Origin: Bacteroidota bacterium
GTDB lineage: Bacteria; Bacteroidota; Bacteroidia; Chitinophagales; Chitinophagaceae
Direction of reading: 5' to 3'
Length of the DNA: 63,691 nt
Assembly (NCBI GenBank): GCA_005884665.1
Contig: VBAT01000012.1
Location: forward strand, 1-63,691
Part shown: piece by piece, positions 43,632-53,001 of the stretch
Layout: the number at the start of each line of letters is the position of its first letter
How positions within the stretch are numbered: the stretch's first letter is position 1
The notes under the pieces: model-generated
The model's input: only the letters and a program-made list of their open reading frames with translations
Told to the model about the DNA's origin: nothing
Database searches by the model: none
Translations under genes and position numbers: made by a program

Positions 43632-44705
43632 TTAGGGAGAATAATCATATGGTAACTGGTCCGCCAGGTTCTTCCAGCTCCAGTAACCCTGGGTCACCAG
43701 GTCTCGCTGATCATAGAAATATCCATTTCCCTTGATGGCAATACCCCCCGTCAATTCAATATATGTTATCTGCGTGGCAATATTCTTCGGAAGGTTATTT
43801 TGCTTCAGGTATTCAGGGTCAGGCTTGCTTTTCGTATAGGTCACACTTAATTTCCTGGGATACCAAACCTCTATTTCGTCAGTGCTATCGAGACCGCCAT
43901 AATAAGTAGTATCATATACATCTGCAATCTTATTGAATTTAACAGGGTTGTCTTCATCAAGCATGGCTATGATATAGCCATCTTCTTTCAGGGTGCTATC
44001 ATAATAACTACGCATAAAATGGAGCTTTGATCCATAGTAAGCCCTGACACGGTTTGATGCCCATTGTCTTTTCAGGCTGTCAGCTCCATCCATTTCAGTA
44101 TACAGGCAATATCCTTTGTACAGGCTGATGTTCGTATTATAATAATACACGAATGAATCCAGTTGATAACGCATGTTATATCCAAGTGCCTTATTCTCCA
44201 CCTGCAACGGGTCCGTAGCCAGTACCCGCAACTTGTTACTTCTTTTCAGGAAATAAAATTTCAGGACCTCCGGGTTAACCAATGTGCATTTCGCGGAATT
44301 GGGCGTCGTGCCGATAAAGTGTTCCAGGAAAAAAGTACCGTATTTCTCCCAACCATCCTTCACTTCGTTGCTGCTTTTGATGATTACTTCACCCAGGCTT
44401 TTATCTTCCTTGATCATTTCAATATCAGGTATCTTCTCATCGGTATGATTGATGCGTACCTGTTTCGTCTGGTAGCCGGTAAAAGAAATGATCAGGTCAT
44501 ATCCTCCCGATTTTAATTGTAGTGAAAACTCACCCTGTTTATTGGTGGCAGCACCGATAGTTGTATTCTGGCAATAAACAGAAGCCCCGGGCATCGGTTC
44601 TCTTGTAGCAGAATCAACGACTCGTCCTATGACCGTGAATTGTGCAGTGGCAGCAAATGAAATGGCCAGCAACAGGACGACAAGGGCAAAACGGCTCTTT
44701 TTCAT
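43632..44705 (-). CDS. Secreted protein with carboxypeptidase-regulatory-like domain
   Basis: 357 residues. A signal peptide (cleavage near ATAQ) is followed by a CarboxypepD_reg-like beta domain (FTVIGRVVDSATREPMPGAS ... GGYDLIISFTGYQTKQV). A C-terminal part of about 230 residues starts SLGEVIIKSSNEVKDGWEKY. The first domain is common in SusC plug regions and in many surface proteins. The second is not identified but recurs in this phylum. A periplasmic or outer-membrane location is inferred. The 3' end is 12 bp from the lpxD stop. Confidence 0.85.
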   Translation of the reverse strand: MKKSRFALVVLLLAISFAATAQFTVIGRVVDSATREPMPGASVYCQNTTIGAATNKQGEFSLQLKSGGYDLIISFTGYQTKQVRINHTDEKIPDIEMIKEDKSLGEVIIKSSNEVKDGWEKYGTFFLEHFIGTTPNSAKCTLVNPEVLKFYFLKRSNKLRVLATDPLQVENKALGYNMRYQLDSFVYYYNTNISLYKGYCLYTEMDGADSLKRQWASNRVRAYYGSKLHFMRSYYDSTLKEDGYIIAMLDEDNPVKFNKIADVYDTTYYGGLDSTDEIEVWYPRKLSVTYTKSKPDPEYLKQNNLPKNIATQITYIELTGGIAIKGNGYFYDQRDLVTQGYWSWKNLADQLPYDYSP

Positions 44706-44812
44706 AGTATTGAATTGATGGCTAAATTAGTGTTTATCGTGCTAAGCCTGTATAGTAATTGTGCCATGAAATCTACTTTTAAGAAGCTCTTTGCATTTTC
44801 GGTTTTACCTAA

Positions 44813-45853
44813 CTATTTGTGCATAAGGCTATATTTTTTGCAGGCTTCGCCGATCGTCTTTTCCAGGGGTGTAAACGAGAACCCGGGAAATGTTTTTAAG
44901 AATTTTTCGTTGTCAAAATAGGTTTTACTATGGGCTACCTTGGCACTTTCTTTTGTCAGTACCGGTTTTTGTCCAGTAAACAATGTCCTCAATTTTTCGA
45001 CGCGCCATGCTATTCCCAATATGAACGGCGTAGTCTCCCGCACAGGTTTCTTCTTATCGAATGCATCTGCCATTGTATCCATCAGTTTACGGAATGGCCA
45101 GTTATCGCCGTTGATGATAAACCGCTCTTCGCTGATATTACTTTCCATTAATAGAACGGTAGCGGCAGCTACATCTTCGACGTCTACAAAACCATTAACG
45201 CCGGGAGTATACCATTTAAATTCTTCGAACACTTTTTTGAAAATGGCGGAACTGCCAGTGTTCCAGTCCCCATATCCCAGGATTGTGCTAGGGTTGAGAA
45301 TAACTGAATTCAAACCCTCGCTAATACCGCGCCATACTTCCAGTTCCGCTTTATACTTGCTTTTAGCATAATGCGTATTGATCTTGTTGTCCTCCCATTT
45401 TTTTTCTTCGTTCACGTGGCCCCCATCGGTTTTTCGCCCCAATGCGGCAATGGAACTTATATAAACAAATCGCCTGATATTTTTTTCCAGGGCGATATTT
45501 ATCACATTGGCCGTTCCCTCCACGTTTACCTTATACATCTGCTCCTTTTCCTTACTATTAAATGAGACTATCGCCGCTGCATGCACAACGGCGTCCACTC
45601 CTTCCATCGCATCCTCCAGGGAGACTACATCTAGAATATCGCCATCCAGCCATGTCACCCTGTCCAGTATTCCTGGGGAAATAAAATCCGGGAGCTTATG
45701 AGTTCTGCGGATAGCTTTCACATCATACCCTTTATCCAACAGGTGTTTGATGATATAAGCGCCCAGGAATCCTGTACCACCGGTCACCAGTACCGTTCCG
45801 ATCCGAAGAGGACCTGGTACGGTTGATGAATTATCTTCTCTTGATTCTTCCAA
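44813..45853 (-). CDS. NAD-dependent epimerase/dehydratase family protein
   Basis: 346 residues of the extended SDR fold. VLVTGGTGFLGAYIIKHL is the NAD(P) site, followed by VVHAAAIVSF and the catalytic Tyr-x3-Lys in THYAKSKYKAELEVWR. It resembles the dihydroflavonol reductase-like group, whose bacterial substrates are unknown. The N-terminus carries a polar leader of about 18 residues (MEESREDNSSTVPGPLRI). It follows hbd on the same strand by 37 bp. Confidence 0.9.
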   Translation of the reverse strand: MEESREDNSSTVPGPLRIGTVLVTGGTGFLGAYIIKHLLDKGYDVKAIRRTHKLPDFISPGILDRVTWLDGDILDVVSLEDAMEGVDAVVHAAAIVSFNSKEKEQMYKVNVEGTANVINIALEKNIRRFVYISSIAALGRKTDGGHVNEEKKWEDNKINTHYAKSKYKAELEVWRGISEGLNSVILNPSTILGYGDWNTGSSAIFKKVFEEFKWYTPGVNGFVDVEDVAAATVLLMESNISEERFIINGDNWPFRKLMDTMADAFDKKKPVRETTPFILGIAWRVEKLRTLFTGQKPVLTKESAKVAHSKTYFDNEKFLKTFPGFSFTPLEKTIGEACKKYSLMHK

Positions 45854-45890
45854 TGAATTCTGTTTAATTTATTTAGACTGTTCCGCAACA

Positions 45891-46745
45891 TCACTTATCC
45901 TGGTAATCGTAATATCCTTTTTTTGTCTTTCTTCCTAATTCCCCTTTCTCGACCTTATCTTTTTGAATTGACGAGGGCCTAAGCCGTTCCGGTTGTTGTA
46001 GCTGTTCGTATACTGAGCAGCTCACTGCATAATTTACATCGTTGCCGATAAGGTCCATGAGTTTAAAAGGGCCCATCTTAAAACCGGTTGATTCCATCAG
46101 CAGGTCAATTTGCGAGAAATCGGCCAGCCCCTCTTCAACCAGTCGCAGAGATTCTATATAATAAGGTCGCGCTACCCTGTTTACAATAAAGCCGGGCGAA
46201 TCTTTACAAACCACTGGCATCTTTCCCATTCTTTTTGCAAGATCGCACACATCACGCGTTACAATTTCGGCAGTGTAGCTGGTATTGACTACTTCTACCA
46301 GCTTCATCAGTGGCGCCGGGTTAAAGAAATGCATCCCTACTACCCGACCCGGGTTTGCTGCTTTTTTAGCAAGAGAAGAAATGGAAAGGGATGAAGTATT
46401 GCTGGCGAAAATGCAGTCAGTCGGGTTGATTGCTGCCAGTTGATTAAATAAATCTGTCTTGGCCTCCATCTTTTCAATGATCGCTTCGATCACTATATCG
46501 GTCCTGCATTCCCTGATATCGTTGGTGAATTGTATTCTCCGGGTGATCGCTTCTCTTTCAGTAGCTTCCAATTTTCCCTTTTCTACAAGCGATCCAAGGT
46601 TTTTTTCAATTGCCAGTCTTGCTTTTTCCAAAACCGCCGTGTTTAGCTCATACAGTATGGTATCGAATCCAGACTGTGCAGATACCTGGGCAATGCCACT
46701 GCCCATTGTACCGGCGCCACATACACAAATTTTGGTGATTGTCAC
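45891..46745 (-). CDS. 3-hydroxybutyryl-CoA dehydrogenase
   Basis: 284 residues. The NAD site is ICVCGAGTMGSGIAQ, followed by the catalytic signature HFFNPAPLMKLVEVV and FIVNRVARPYYIE. It oxidises or reduces 3-hydroxyacyl-CoA in butyrate metabolism or beta-oxidation. The length fits the stand-alone Hbd/PaaH type. The start is GTG at 46745, 20 bp after a TATCTTTG promoter element. No thiolase or crotonase genes are near, so the pathway direction is not known. Confidence 0.95.
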   Translation of the reverse strand: MTITKICVCGAGTMGSGIAQVSAQSGFDTILYELNTAVLEKARLAIEKNLGSLVEKGKLEATEREAITRRIQFTNDIRECRTDIVIEAIIEKMEAKTDLFNQLAAINPTDCIFASNTSSLSISSLAKKAANPGRVVGMHFFNPAPLMKLVEVVNTSYTAEIVTRDVCDLAKRMGKMPVVCKDSPGFIVNRVARPYYIESLRLVEEGLADFSQIDLLMESTGFKMGPFKLMDLIGNDVNYAVSCSVYEQLQQPERLRPSSIQKDKVEKGELGRKTKKGYYDYQDK

Positions 46746-46765
46746 AAGAATTGATAGTTAATGTG

Positions 46766-46773
46766 CAAAGATA
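46766..46773 (-). promoter_or_regulatory. -7 promoter element TATCTTTG for the dehydrogenase gene
   Basis: Exact TAnnTTTG match on the minus strand, 20 bp before the GTG start at 46745. Confidence 0.6.
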
Positions 46774-46894
46774 TTCGTGCAAAGGGTTCGGCATTCTGCA
46801 TAAGTTTGATTTTTTGGCGCGAATGACGGAAATATGAAAGCAACGGGGTCTTTTTTCTGCTACCTTTCTGTTAACTTAATTCAAACTTACCAAT

Positions 46895-47479
46895 ATGGAC
46901 AAAGATGCGTATACCGTTTCTTCGTCGCGACGGGCACAAAGGGCCTCGGCAACATATATGTTGAAAGTGTCATCTACGGCTGCATTTATTGTGGGACTGG
47001 CCCTATTCCTGCTACCGTTTGCAGAAATTCGCATTGCAAATTTTCTTGGCATCAACAATTCAGGTCTTGGTATAGCCTCCGGGAGCAGTTGGAAATTTTC
47101 TAAAAAAGACACGTTCGACAAACTGCTTAAAAATATTGACCTTTCATTTGATGGTCCCAAAAAAAGTCCGAATGTTTTTGCCATTATGGCCCTGGTATTC
47201 GGAATAGTGGGTCTTATTGCCTCGGTATCGAATGCCCGTTCTGCCCGGGGACTGGCAGCGGTGGCAGCCGTACTGGCAGCTTGCTGCCTGGGTGGTTTGT
47301 GGTTTGACCTGACCTGGGATTTTTCGATCGATGAAGCGGGTAAAGTGGCCCGGGTCAGCTCGCAACACGGCGAGCTTAGCCTGCATTTAACAGTATGGTT
47401 TTACATTTCGCTGTTTGCTTTTCTTACGGCGGGATTTTTATGTTACCGGAGAATATGGCTTCACAGAAGTCACCGGTAA
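46895..47479 (+). CDS. Integral membrane protein, unknown
   Basis: 194 residues with four predicted transmembrane helices (about 25-46, 95-112, 117-138, 166-186). Between the first two lies an extracytoplasmic or cytoplasmic loop of about 50 residues (GINNSGLGIASGSSWKFSKK). No family is recognised. It precedes another unknown exported protein by 72 bp. Confidence 0.7.
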   Translation: MDKDAYTVSSSRRAQRASATYMLKVSSTAAFIVGLALFLLPFAEIRIANFLGINNSGLGIASGSSWKFSKKDTFDKLLKNIDLSFDGPKKSPNVFAIMALVFGIVGLIASVSNARSARGLAAVAAVLAACCLGGLWFDLTWDFSIDEAGKVARVSSQHGELSLHLTVWFYISLFAFLTAGFLCYRRIWLHRSHR

Positions 47480-47551
47480 AAGCTTTTCCTGGCAGCCTTT
47501 TACAATTTCTGCCGTTTTAAGAGAATAAGGTTTAAATCCAGGTAATGATTT

Positions 47552-48427
47552 ATGCGAAGGATTGTTGTCATTATTTTTACTTTGTCAGTTGCAAACAGCT
47601 ATGGCCAGACCTTCGATTGGTGGGCACAGCTGGTTCATTGGGATGGCGTAAGTGAATGGCCCAAATACATGATCACTCAACCGGCCTACATGGGGCCTAA
47701 TGCGCTTCCCGTCCCCCGAATTGGAAATGGAAGTATCGACAGCAGTTTCTCGATAGCGGCCACCGGTTCGCTTCATTTTTCAAAAGGAGATAACACACAG
47801 AACTTTACGATTTATGCTAATTATTGCCTGGTAAAAAATGTGATCTCATTTGATGCCTCATGGATACCCTACGAACATTTTACCATGAGCCACGCGATAA
47901 AAGAACAACGCCATGTATTCTCTCATTTTTATTATGACCAACAGGCGACAGGAGATATAGAACTTAACACGACTATCCAGCTATTAAACCGGTGGAGAAA
48001 AGACATCCAGCTTGCGCTACGTATCGGTTATCGTTTTCCCACGGGCACAGGGCTTGGCGTTGCACGTTACACGGATGGGCCGGGTTATCATTTTGATCTT
48101 TCATTTGGCAAACCTGTCAATACGTCTCTCAAATGGATCGGGATGCTTGGCTTCTACTCCTGGCAACTGATCAACGTAGGCCGAAGGCAGGATGATGCAT
48201 TTTTATTCGGCACCGGTGCAGAATGGAATACTAAGAGGGTCAGGCTGCAAACTTATGTCGCGGGATACCTGGGTTATCAACTGAACAGCGGGGACAAACC
48301 AGTAGTCTTCCGCACTACTGTTGAAAAGAAAATAAAACGGACGAGTTTTTTATTAGGGTTTCAACAGGGGCTGCATGATTTTAAATATAGCAGCATAGAA
48401 GTGGGAACTAAATTCAGATTCCAATAG
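47552..48427 (+). CDS. Secreted beta-barrel-like protein, unknown
   Basis: 291 residues with a signal peptide (cleavage near SYGQ). The body is beta-strand rich, with aromatic ends (FTIYANYCLVKNVISFDAS, FRTTVEKKIKRTSFLLGF) and a final strand ending KFRFQ, typical of outer-membrane barrels. No family is recognised. A weak terminator and a fold-back repeat follow. Confidence 0.72.
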   Translation: MRRIVVIIFTLSVANSYGQTFDWWAQLVHWDGVSEWPKYMITQPAYMGPNALPVPRIGNGSIDSSFSIAATGSLHFSKGDNTQNFTIYANYCLVKNVISFDASWIPYEHFTMSHAIKEQRHVFSHFYYDQQATGDIELNTTIQLLNRWRKDIQLALRIGYRFPTGTGLGVARYTDGPGYHFDLSFGKPVNTSLKWIGMLGFYSWQLINVGRRQDDAFLFGTGAEWNTKRVRLQTYVAGYLGYQLNSGDKPVVFRTTVEKKIKRTSFLLGFQQGLHDFKYSSIEVGTKFRFQ

Positions 48428-48737
48428 TAAGAACCAGGAACCAAATGACAAGAACCAAATAAATTCGAAAAAAAAAATTCGAAATGAATCCCGATCATTC
48501 GGGTTTTTTAATTTAAGATGAACGGAGCGTCACAACAATTGTTGCTCAGGGAGCCGAAGCTGGCAAAAAAATTATTCTCGGCAGGAAATTGAAGGCTAAA
48601 TACAGGTTCCCGTGATAAGAACCAAAAGACGAGAACTGAAATGCTCCAAGATTTAAATAATAATTCCGAATGATCGAGATGTCCGTTCTTTCGAATTTCG
48701 GGTTTAAAACTTCGAATTTATTTGGTTCTTACTAGAC
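48428..48737. repeat. Fold-back repeat, copy 5, with flanking sequence
   Basis: Left: GAACCAGGAACCAAATGACA and AAATTCGAAA words. Right: TTTCGAATTTCGGG and CGAATTTATTTGGTTCTT ending at the pheS stop. The 310-bp gap between the convergent 47552 gene and pheS holds no gene I can support. Confidence 0.7.
48490..48509 (+). terminator. Weak intrinsic terminator
   Basis: Short stem CCCGA/TCGGG followed by six T, within the fold-back repeat after the 47552 gene. Confidence 0.5.
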
Positions 48738-49769
48738 TTATATTGTCGATGTAAACTGCTTCAGAAACCTCACATCATTTTCGCTAAACAACCGAATATC
48801 ATTGATCCCGTACTTTAACATGGCGGGACGTTCAATGCCCATACCGAATGCAAAGCCGGAGTATTTGCCCGGATCAATATTGCAATTGGTCAGCACATTG
48901 GGGTGAACCATGCCGCAACCGAGTATCTCTACCCATCCTGTCTTTTTACAAATATTGCAACCTGTACCGCCGCAGATGAAACAGGTTACATCCATCTCCG
49001 CACTTGGTTCAGTGAATGGAAAATACGAAGGGCGGAAGCGCACTTTTACATCTTTACCATACATTTCCTTTACAAAAAAATAAAGCGTCTGCTTTAGATC
49101 AGCGAAAGAAACATTCTCATCGATATATAATCCTTCCACCTGGTGAAAGAAGCAATGGCTTCTTGCGCTAACCGTTTCATTCCGGTACACACGGCCGGGA
49201 TAAATACCACGGATCGGTAAAACACCTTTTTCCATTTCCCGTATCTGCACATTGCTTGTGTGTGTGCGCAATAGCCAGTCAGGATTTTGCTGTACATAGA
49301 ATGTGTCCTGCATGTCGCGGGCCGGATGATGTTCATGGAGGTTAAGGGCGGTGAAGTTGTGCCAGTCGTCTTCTATTTCCGGTCCTTCGGCCACAGCAAA
49401 GCCCAATCTTTCAAAGATGGAGACGATTCGGTTGCGCATTAGAGTGATTGGGTGACGGCTCCCCAGGGGCATTTCATCGCCGGGTAGCGTCAGATCTATA
49501 CCGCTAGCTTTTGCCTGGTGTCCGTTGCCGGCATTACTCTTTAAAGATTCATACTTGTCTTCAGTGAACAGTTTGAAATCATTCAATACCTGTCCGAACT
49601 CCTTTTTCTTATCAGTGGGCACATTTTTCATTTCGCCCATGATATTCTTTACAACACCTTTGGTGCCCAGGTATTTGATACGGAACTCTTCCACCGCTTT
49701 TACGTCAGCAGCTTTGAACCCTTCGATTTCCTTCTTATAAGACTCTATTTTCTCCAACAATTGCTCCAT
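48738..49769 (-). CDS. pheS: Phenylalanyl-tRNA synthetase alpha subunit
   Basis: 343 residues from ATG 49769 (MEQLLEKIES); an ATG six codons upstream lies within the promoter. It is the catalytic subunit of the alpha2beta2 class II synthetase. The N-terminal coiled coil is followed by the catalytic core with SRHPITLMRNRIVSIF, THTSNVQIR, the motif 2 region (RVYRNETVSARSHCFFHQVE) and FGMGIERPAMLKYGI (motif 3). pheT is not adjacent, as is usual in Bacteroidota. Confidence 0.97.
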   Translation of the reverse strand: MEQLLEKIESYKKEIEGFKAADVKAVEEFRIKYLGTKGVVKNIMGEMKNVPTDKKKEFGQVLNDFKLFTEDKYESLKSNAGNGHQAKASGIDLTLPGDEMPLGSRHPITLMRNRIVSIFERLGFAVAEGPEIEDDWHNFTALNLHEHHPARDMQDTFYVQQNPDWLLRTHTSNVQIREMEKGVLPIRGIYPGRVYRNETVSARSHCFFHQVEGLYIDENVSFADLKQTLYFFVKEMYGKDVKVRFRPSYFPFTEPSAEMDVTCFICGGTGCNICKKTGWVEILGCGMVHPNVLTNCNIDPGKYSGFAFGMGIERPAMLKYGINDIRLFSENDVRFLKQFTSTI

Positions 49770-49773
49770 TCCG

Positions 49774-49781
49774 CAAATATA
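49774..49781 (-). promoter_or_regulatory. -7 promoter element TATATTTG overlapping the pheS start region
   Basis: Exact TAnnTTTG match ending four bases before the preferred pheS ATG at 49769. It argues against the upstream ATG and implies a leaderless or very short-leader message. Confidence 0.65.
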
Positions 49782-49934
49782 CAGCACAAGAGGCTAAGCA
49801 CTGTTGCCACGGATACACACGGATAAAAGAAGTGCGGAGAAAGAGAGCGAAGAGCGACGTTTTCTCCGCTCCGCCCTGTTTCTCGCTCTATCGTCATGTG
49901 TGGCAGCCTTGTTATGTTAAGGGCGACAGTTTGA

Positions 49935-52900
49935 TTAAACTGACACATTACCAGCCCTGTTGGGTGTTTGATTATGTTTTCTAAAAAGCAGGCGCAGCAT
50001 GGAGGGCAACACGATCAGCAATAAAGGAAGAGCAATGATGAAGCCGCCGATAACCGCGATAGCCAATGGCTGGTGCAGTTGTGCACCGGTGCCGATCCCC
50101 AATGCCAGTGGCATCAGTGCGATGATAGCTCCCAGCGCTGTCATCAGCTTTGGCCTTAAGCGAGTGGAAATAGAATAAATTATCGATTCATCCACGGATT
50201 TATCATGTAGAGATTCCCTGAATTGCAGGATAGTAAAGATGGAGTTCTCACCAATGATACCAACGATCATGATCAGCCCGGTATAGCTTCCCACATTTAA
50301 TGGAGTATCGGTGAGCCATAGTGCTAAATAACTTCCTGATATCCCCAAAACGGCAATCAATAGGATCAGTAGAGCCACTTTGATAAGCCTGTATAGAAAT
50401 AATATTACCGAAAATACCAGTAAGCTGGCTGCGATCAATATCATCAGTAACTCATTAAAAGATTTCTGTTGTTCCGCGTATGCTCCTCCATACTCGATAT
50501 GATATCCCTGTGGCAGGTTGAGCTTTGCCATCTGTGCCTGTACATCTTTCATTACACTACCGAGATCGCGGTTTTCGAGGTCTGAGGTGACTACCCCCAT
50601 AGACTGCAGGTTTTCTCTTTGTATTTCGGCGTCCCCTGGATTTATAGACACAGTCGCCAATTCAGAAATGGGTTTCAATCTTCCATTTGGAAGGAATATT
50701 TGAAGATTATTTATACCCGCTGAACCCAGTTTCCTTGTATCAGGATACATTAGGCGAACTGCAGAATACTGCTCCCGTTCAAAAATATTTCCAACCACGT
50801 TGCCTTCAAGAGAAGTTTGGAGCTGGTATTGCAAATTTGCCGGAGTAATTCCATACTGGGCCAGCCTGTCATAATTAGGCTGTATGGATATAGATGGCCC
50901 GGCGATAACTATTCCATCAAAAACATCAGCTGTGCCTTCGACATGAGATAGTAGTTCCGCAGCCTGCTGCGACAACTCTTTTAACCGTTGCTGGTTGTCA
51001 CCGAAGATCTTTATTTCAACCGGTTGAACAGATGCCATCAGGTCTCCCAGCATGTCCCCGATCACCTGGCCGAAGTCAATACGCAAAGCGGGTTGCGTGC
51101 TTTCGATGCGCTGCCGCATTTCTTCTATGACCTGGTTGGTAGTCTTACCTCTTTTCTTTTTTAACTGAATAAGATAATCGCCGTTATTCGGTTCAGTGAT
51201 AAAAAAACCCATCTGCGTTCCCGTCCTTCTCGAGTAAGCCTGTACCTCCGGTGTAGCCGTTATTATTTTCTCCACTTCTTTGAGCATCCTGTCTGTCTCT
51301 TCCAGCGAAGTGCCGGGCGGCGAAACATAATCCAGCACAATACTGCCTTCATCCATTTCCGGGAGGAAACCTGTTTGCAGCCGCGGTAAAATAAGTATGA
51401 TCGATACGATCAGGGCAGCGACAATTGTAAGGCTGATATAAGGCCTGAGGATAAAAAAGGAAACCCAATTCTGTTTTTTTACTTCATGCGGTTGTTCTTT
51501 CTTCTGCTTTTGCTTTTTCTTTTTCCTCGTAAGAAGCAGGTAGATCACTGGCAGCCCGATCCAGGTAACAAAAAATGAACAGACCAGCGTAATGATCATC
51601 GTATTGGTCAGGACCTTGAAATAAGATCCTGCCACTCCCGTCATTAATAAAAAGGGAATAAAAATAACAATGGTACTCAGCGAAGAACCTATCATAGCCG
51701 GGAAGAGATAGTGAATGGCCTTCTGCACCAGGTCCGAAGATGGCTCATCCGGGTGTTCTTCATGTGTCCGGTGAATTTGCTCCACCACCACGATCGCGTC
51801 ATCTATGATCAGGCCGATGGCAGCAGCCATAGCGCCGAGGGTCATGATGTTGAATGTGTATCCTATCGCATACAAAATGATAAGCGTAAGAAAAAGAGTG
51901 ATTGGGATAGTGATCAGGATCGTTGTGCTTGCTTTTACCGAACGTAGAAAAATAATGGCTACCACGATGGCCAGCGCAAGACCTATCCAAAGACTATCTG
52001 TTACGCTTTTTACAGTGTCGTTGACAAAATCTGCCTGAACGTAATATGGTTTGATCTGGACATCCTTTGGAAGAATTCTTTTAAGCTCTGTTACTTTCGC
52101 CTCTATTTCTTTAGCAAGGTCCACAAGGTTGGCATTGGGCTGCTTAACAACTGCAACCAGCAACCCATCTCTTCCGTTTGCATTGATCTTAATGAATTCG
52201 ATGCCTTCCCTAACTTCAATTTTGGCAATATCCAGCAGTCTTACGATACGTTTTCCATCATTCCTTATTACAATCTCTTCCAGTTCATCTTTGTTATGCA
52301 CCGTTGCATCGGTGACAGTAAGATAGAGATAGCGGTAATCCGACAAAAAGCCATTTGATTTAATGAAGTTCGTCTGGCTCAAAGCAGTGTTGATCATATC
52401 CGGTGTGATGGACAGCGTGCTCATCTTCTGTATATCGAGCTGGAGCCAGTATTCTTTTGTTTTTCCACCCGTGATACGTATTTCGGCCACGCCCGATACC
52501 TGCGATAGAAATGGTTTCACCGTATATGTAGCGAGCTGCTTCAACTCGATCGGCGTTTTGGTATTGCTTTCCAGCGAATAACCCATTACCGGTAAAATGG
52601 AAGGATTCATTTTGGCTACCGTAATATTGACGTCAGGTGGTAAGGTATTTCGTATCTCGCTGATCTTTGATTCAATATGCTGCTGGTTGACATCAATATC
52701 GCTGCTCCAGTTCATGAAAGCCGATATTTCGCAACTGCCCCGGCTGGTCGTGCTGCGGATCAGTTGAAGATCGGGTACCTGCTTGATAGCAGATTCCAGT
52801 GGTTTTGTCACTGTGATCATCATTTTATCTACGGGTTGCAAACCCGCGTCCGCAATTATCTTGATCTTTGGAAAAGTGATCTCCGGGAATAAAGAGGTTT

Positions 52901-52991
52901 GCAATTTACCATAGACATATATACCGCCAACAATGATCAACGCCAGCAGAACGGCCAGTGGGTTTTTGTGAGAGATAAAAAACTTATTCAA
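49935..52991 (-). CDS. RND-family efflux pump permease
   Basis: 1018 residues with the normal RND layout: helix 1 at residues about 12-30, a large periplasmic loop, helices 2-6, a second periplasmic loop and helices 7-12. Helix 4 has two Asp in a row (GLIIDDAIVVVE), as in the drug-exporting HAE group. Heavy-metal exporters of the CusA kind have Asp-Ala there. The pump works with the adaptor gene 11 bp upstream and tolC. The Lys-rich cytoplasmic loop KKKKQKQKKEQP is a curiosity. The substrate is unknown. Confidence 0.95.
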   Translation of the reverse strand: MNKFFISHKNPLAVLLALIIVGGIYVYGKLQTSLFPEITFPKIKIIADAGLQPVDKMMITVTKPLESAIKQVPDLQLIRSTTSRGSCEISAFMNWSSDIDVNQQHIESKISEIRNTLPPDVNITVAKMNPSILPVMGYSLESNTKTPIELKQLATYTVKPFLSQVSGVAEIRITGGKTKEYWLQLDIQKMSTLSITPDMINTALSQTNFIKSNGFLSDYRYLYLTVTDATVHNKDELEEIVIRNDGKRIVRLLDIAKIEVREGIEFIKINANGRDGLLVAVVKQPNANLVDLAKEIEAKVTELKRILPKDVQIKPYYVQADFVNDTVKSVTDSLWIGLALAIVVAIIFLRSVKASTTILITIPITLFLTLIILYAIGYTFNIMTLGAMAAAIGLIIDDAIVVVEQIHRTHEEHPDEPSSDLVQKAIHYLFPAMIGSSLSTIVIFIPFLLMTGVAGSYFKVLTNTMIITLVCSFFVTWIGLPVIYLLLTRKKKKQKQKKEQPHEVKKQNWVSFFILRPYISLTIVAALIVSIILILPRLQTGFLPEMDEGSIVLDYVSPPGTSLEETDRMLKEVEKIITATPEVQAYSRRTGTQMGFFITEPNNGDYLIQLKKKRGKTTNQVIEEMRQRIESTQPALRIDFGQVIGDMLGDLMASVQPVEIKIFGDNQQRLKELSQQAAELLSHVEGTADVFDGIVIAGPSISIQPNYDRLAQYGITPANLQYQLQTSLEGNVVGNIFEREQYSAVRLMYPDTRKLGSAGINNLQIFLPNGRLKPISELATVSINPGDAEIQRENLQSMGVVTSDLENRDLGSVMKDVQAQMAKLNLPQGYHIEYGGAYAEQQKSFNELLMILIAASLLVFSVILFLYRLIKVALLILLIAVLGISGSYLALWLTDTPLNVGSYTGLIMIVGIIGENSIFTILQFRESLHDKSVDESIIYSISTRLRPKLMTALGAIIALMPLALGIGTGAQLHQPLAIAVIGGFIIALPLLLIVLPSMLRLLFRKHNQTPNRAGNVSV

Positions 52992-53001
52992 TGCTATTAC
53001 T

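Noticed and set aside
49798..49934. Gap between pheS and the RND gene as a possible RNA gene
   Set aside because: Contains GAAGTGCGGAGAAAGAGAGC-type words and TTTCTCCGCTCCGCC that pair partly, but no tRNA or known RNA structure.
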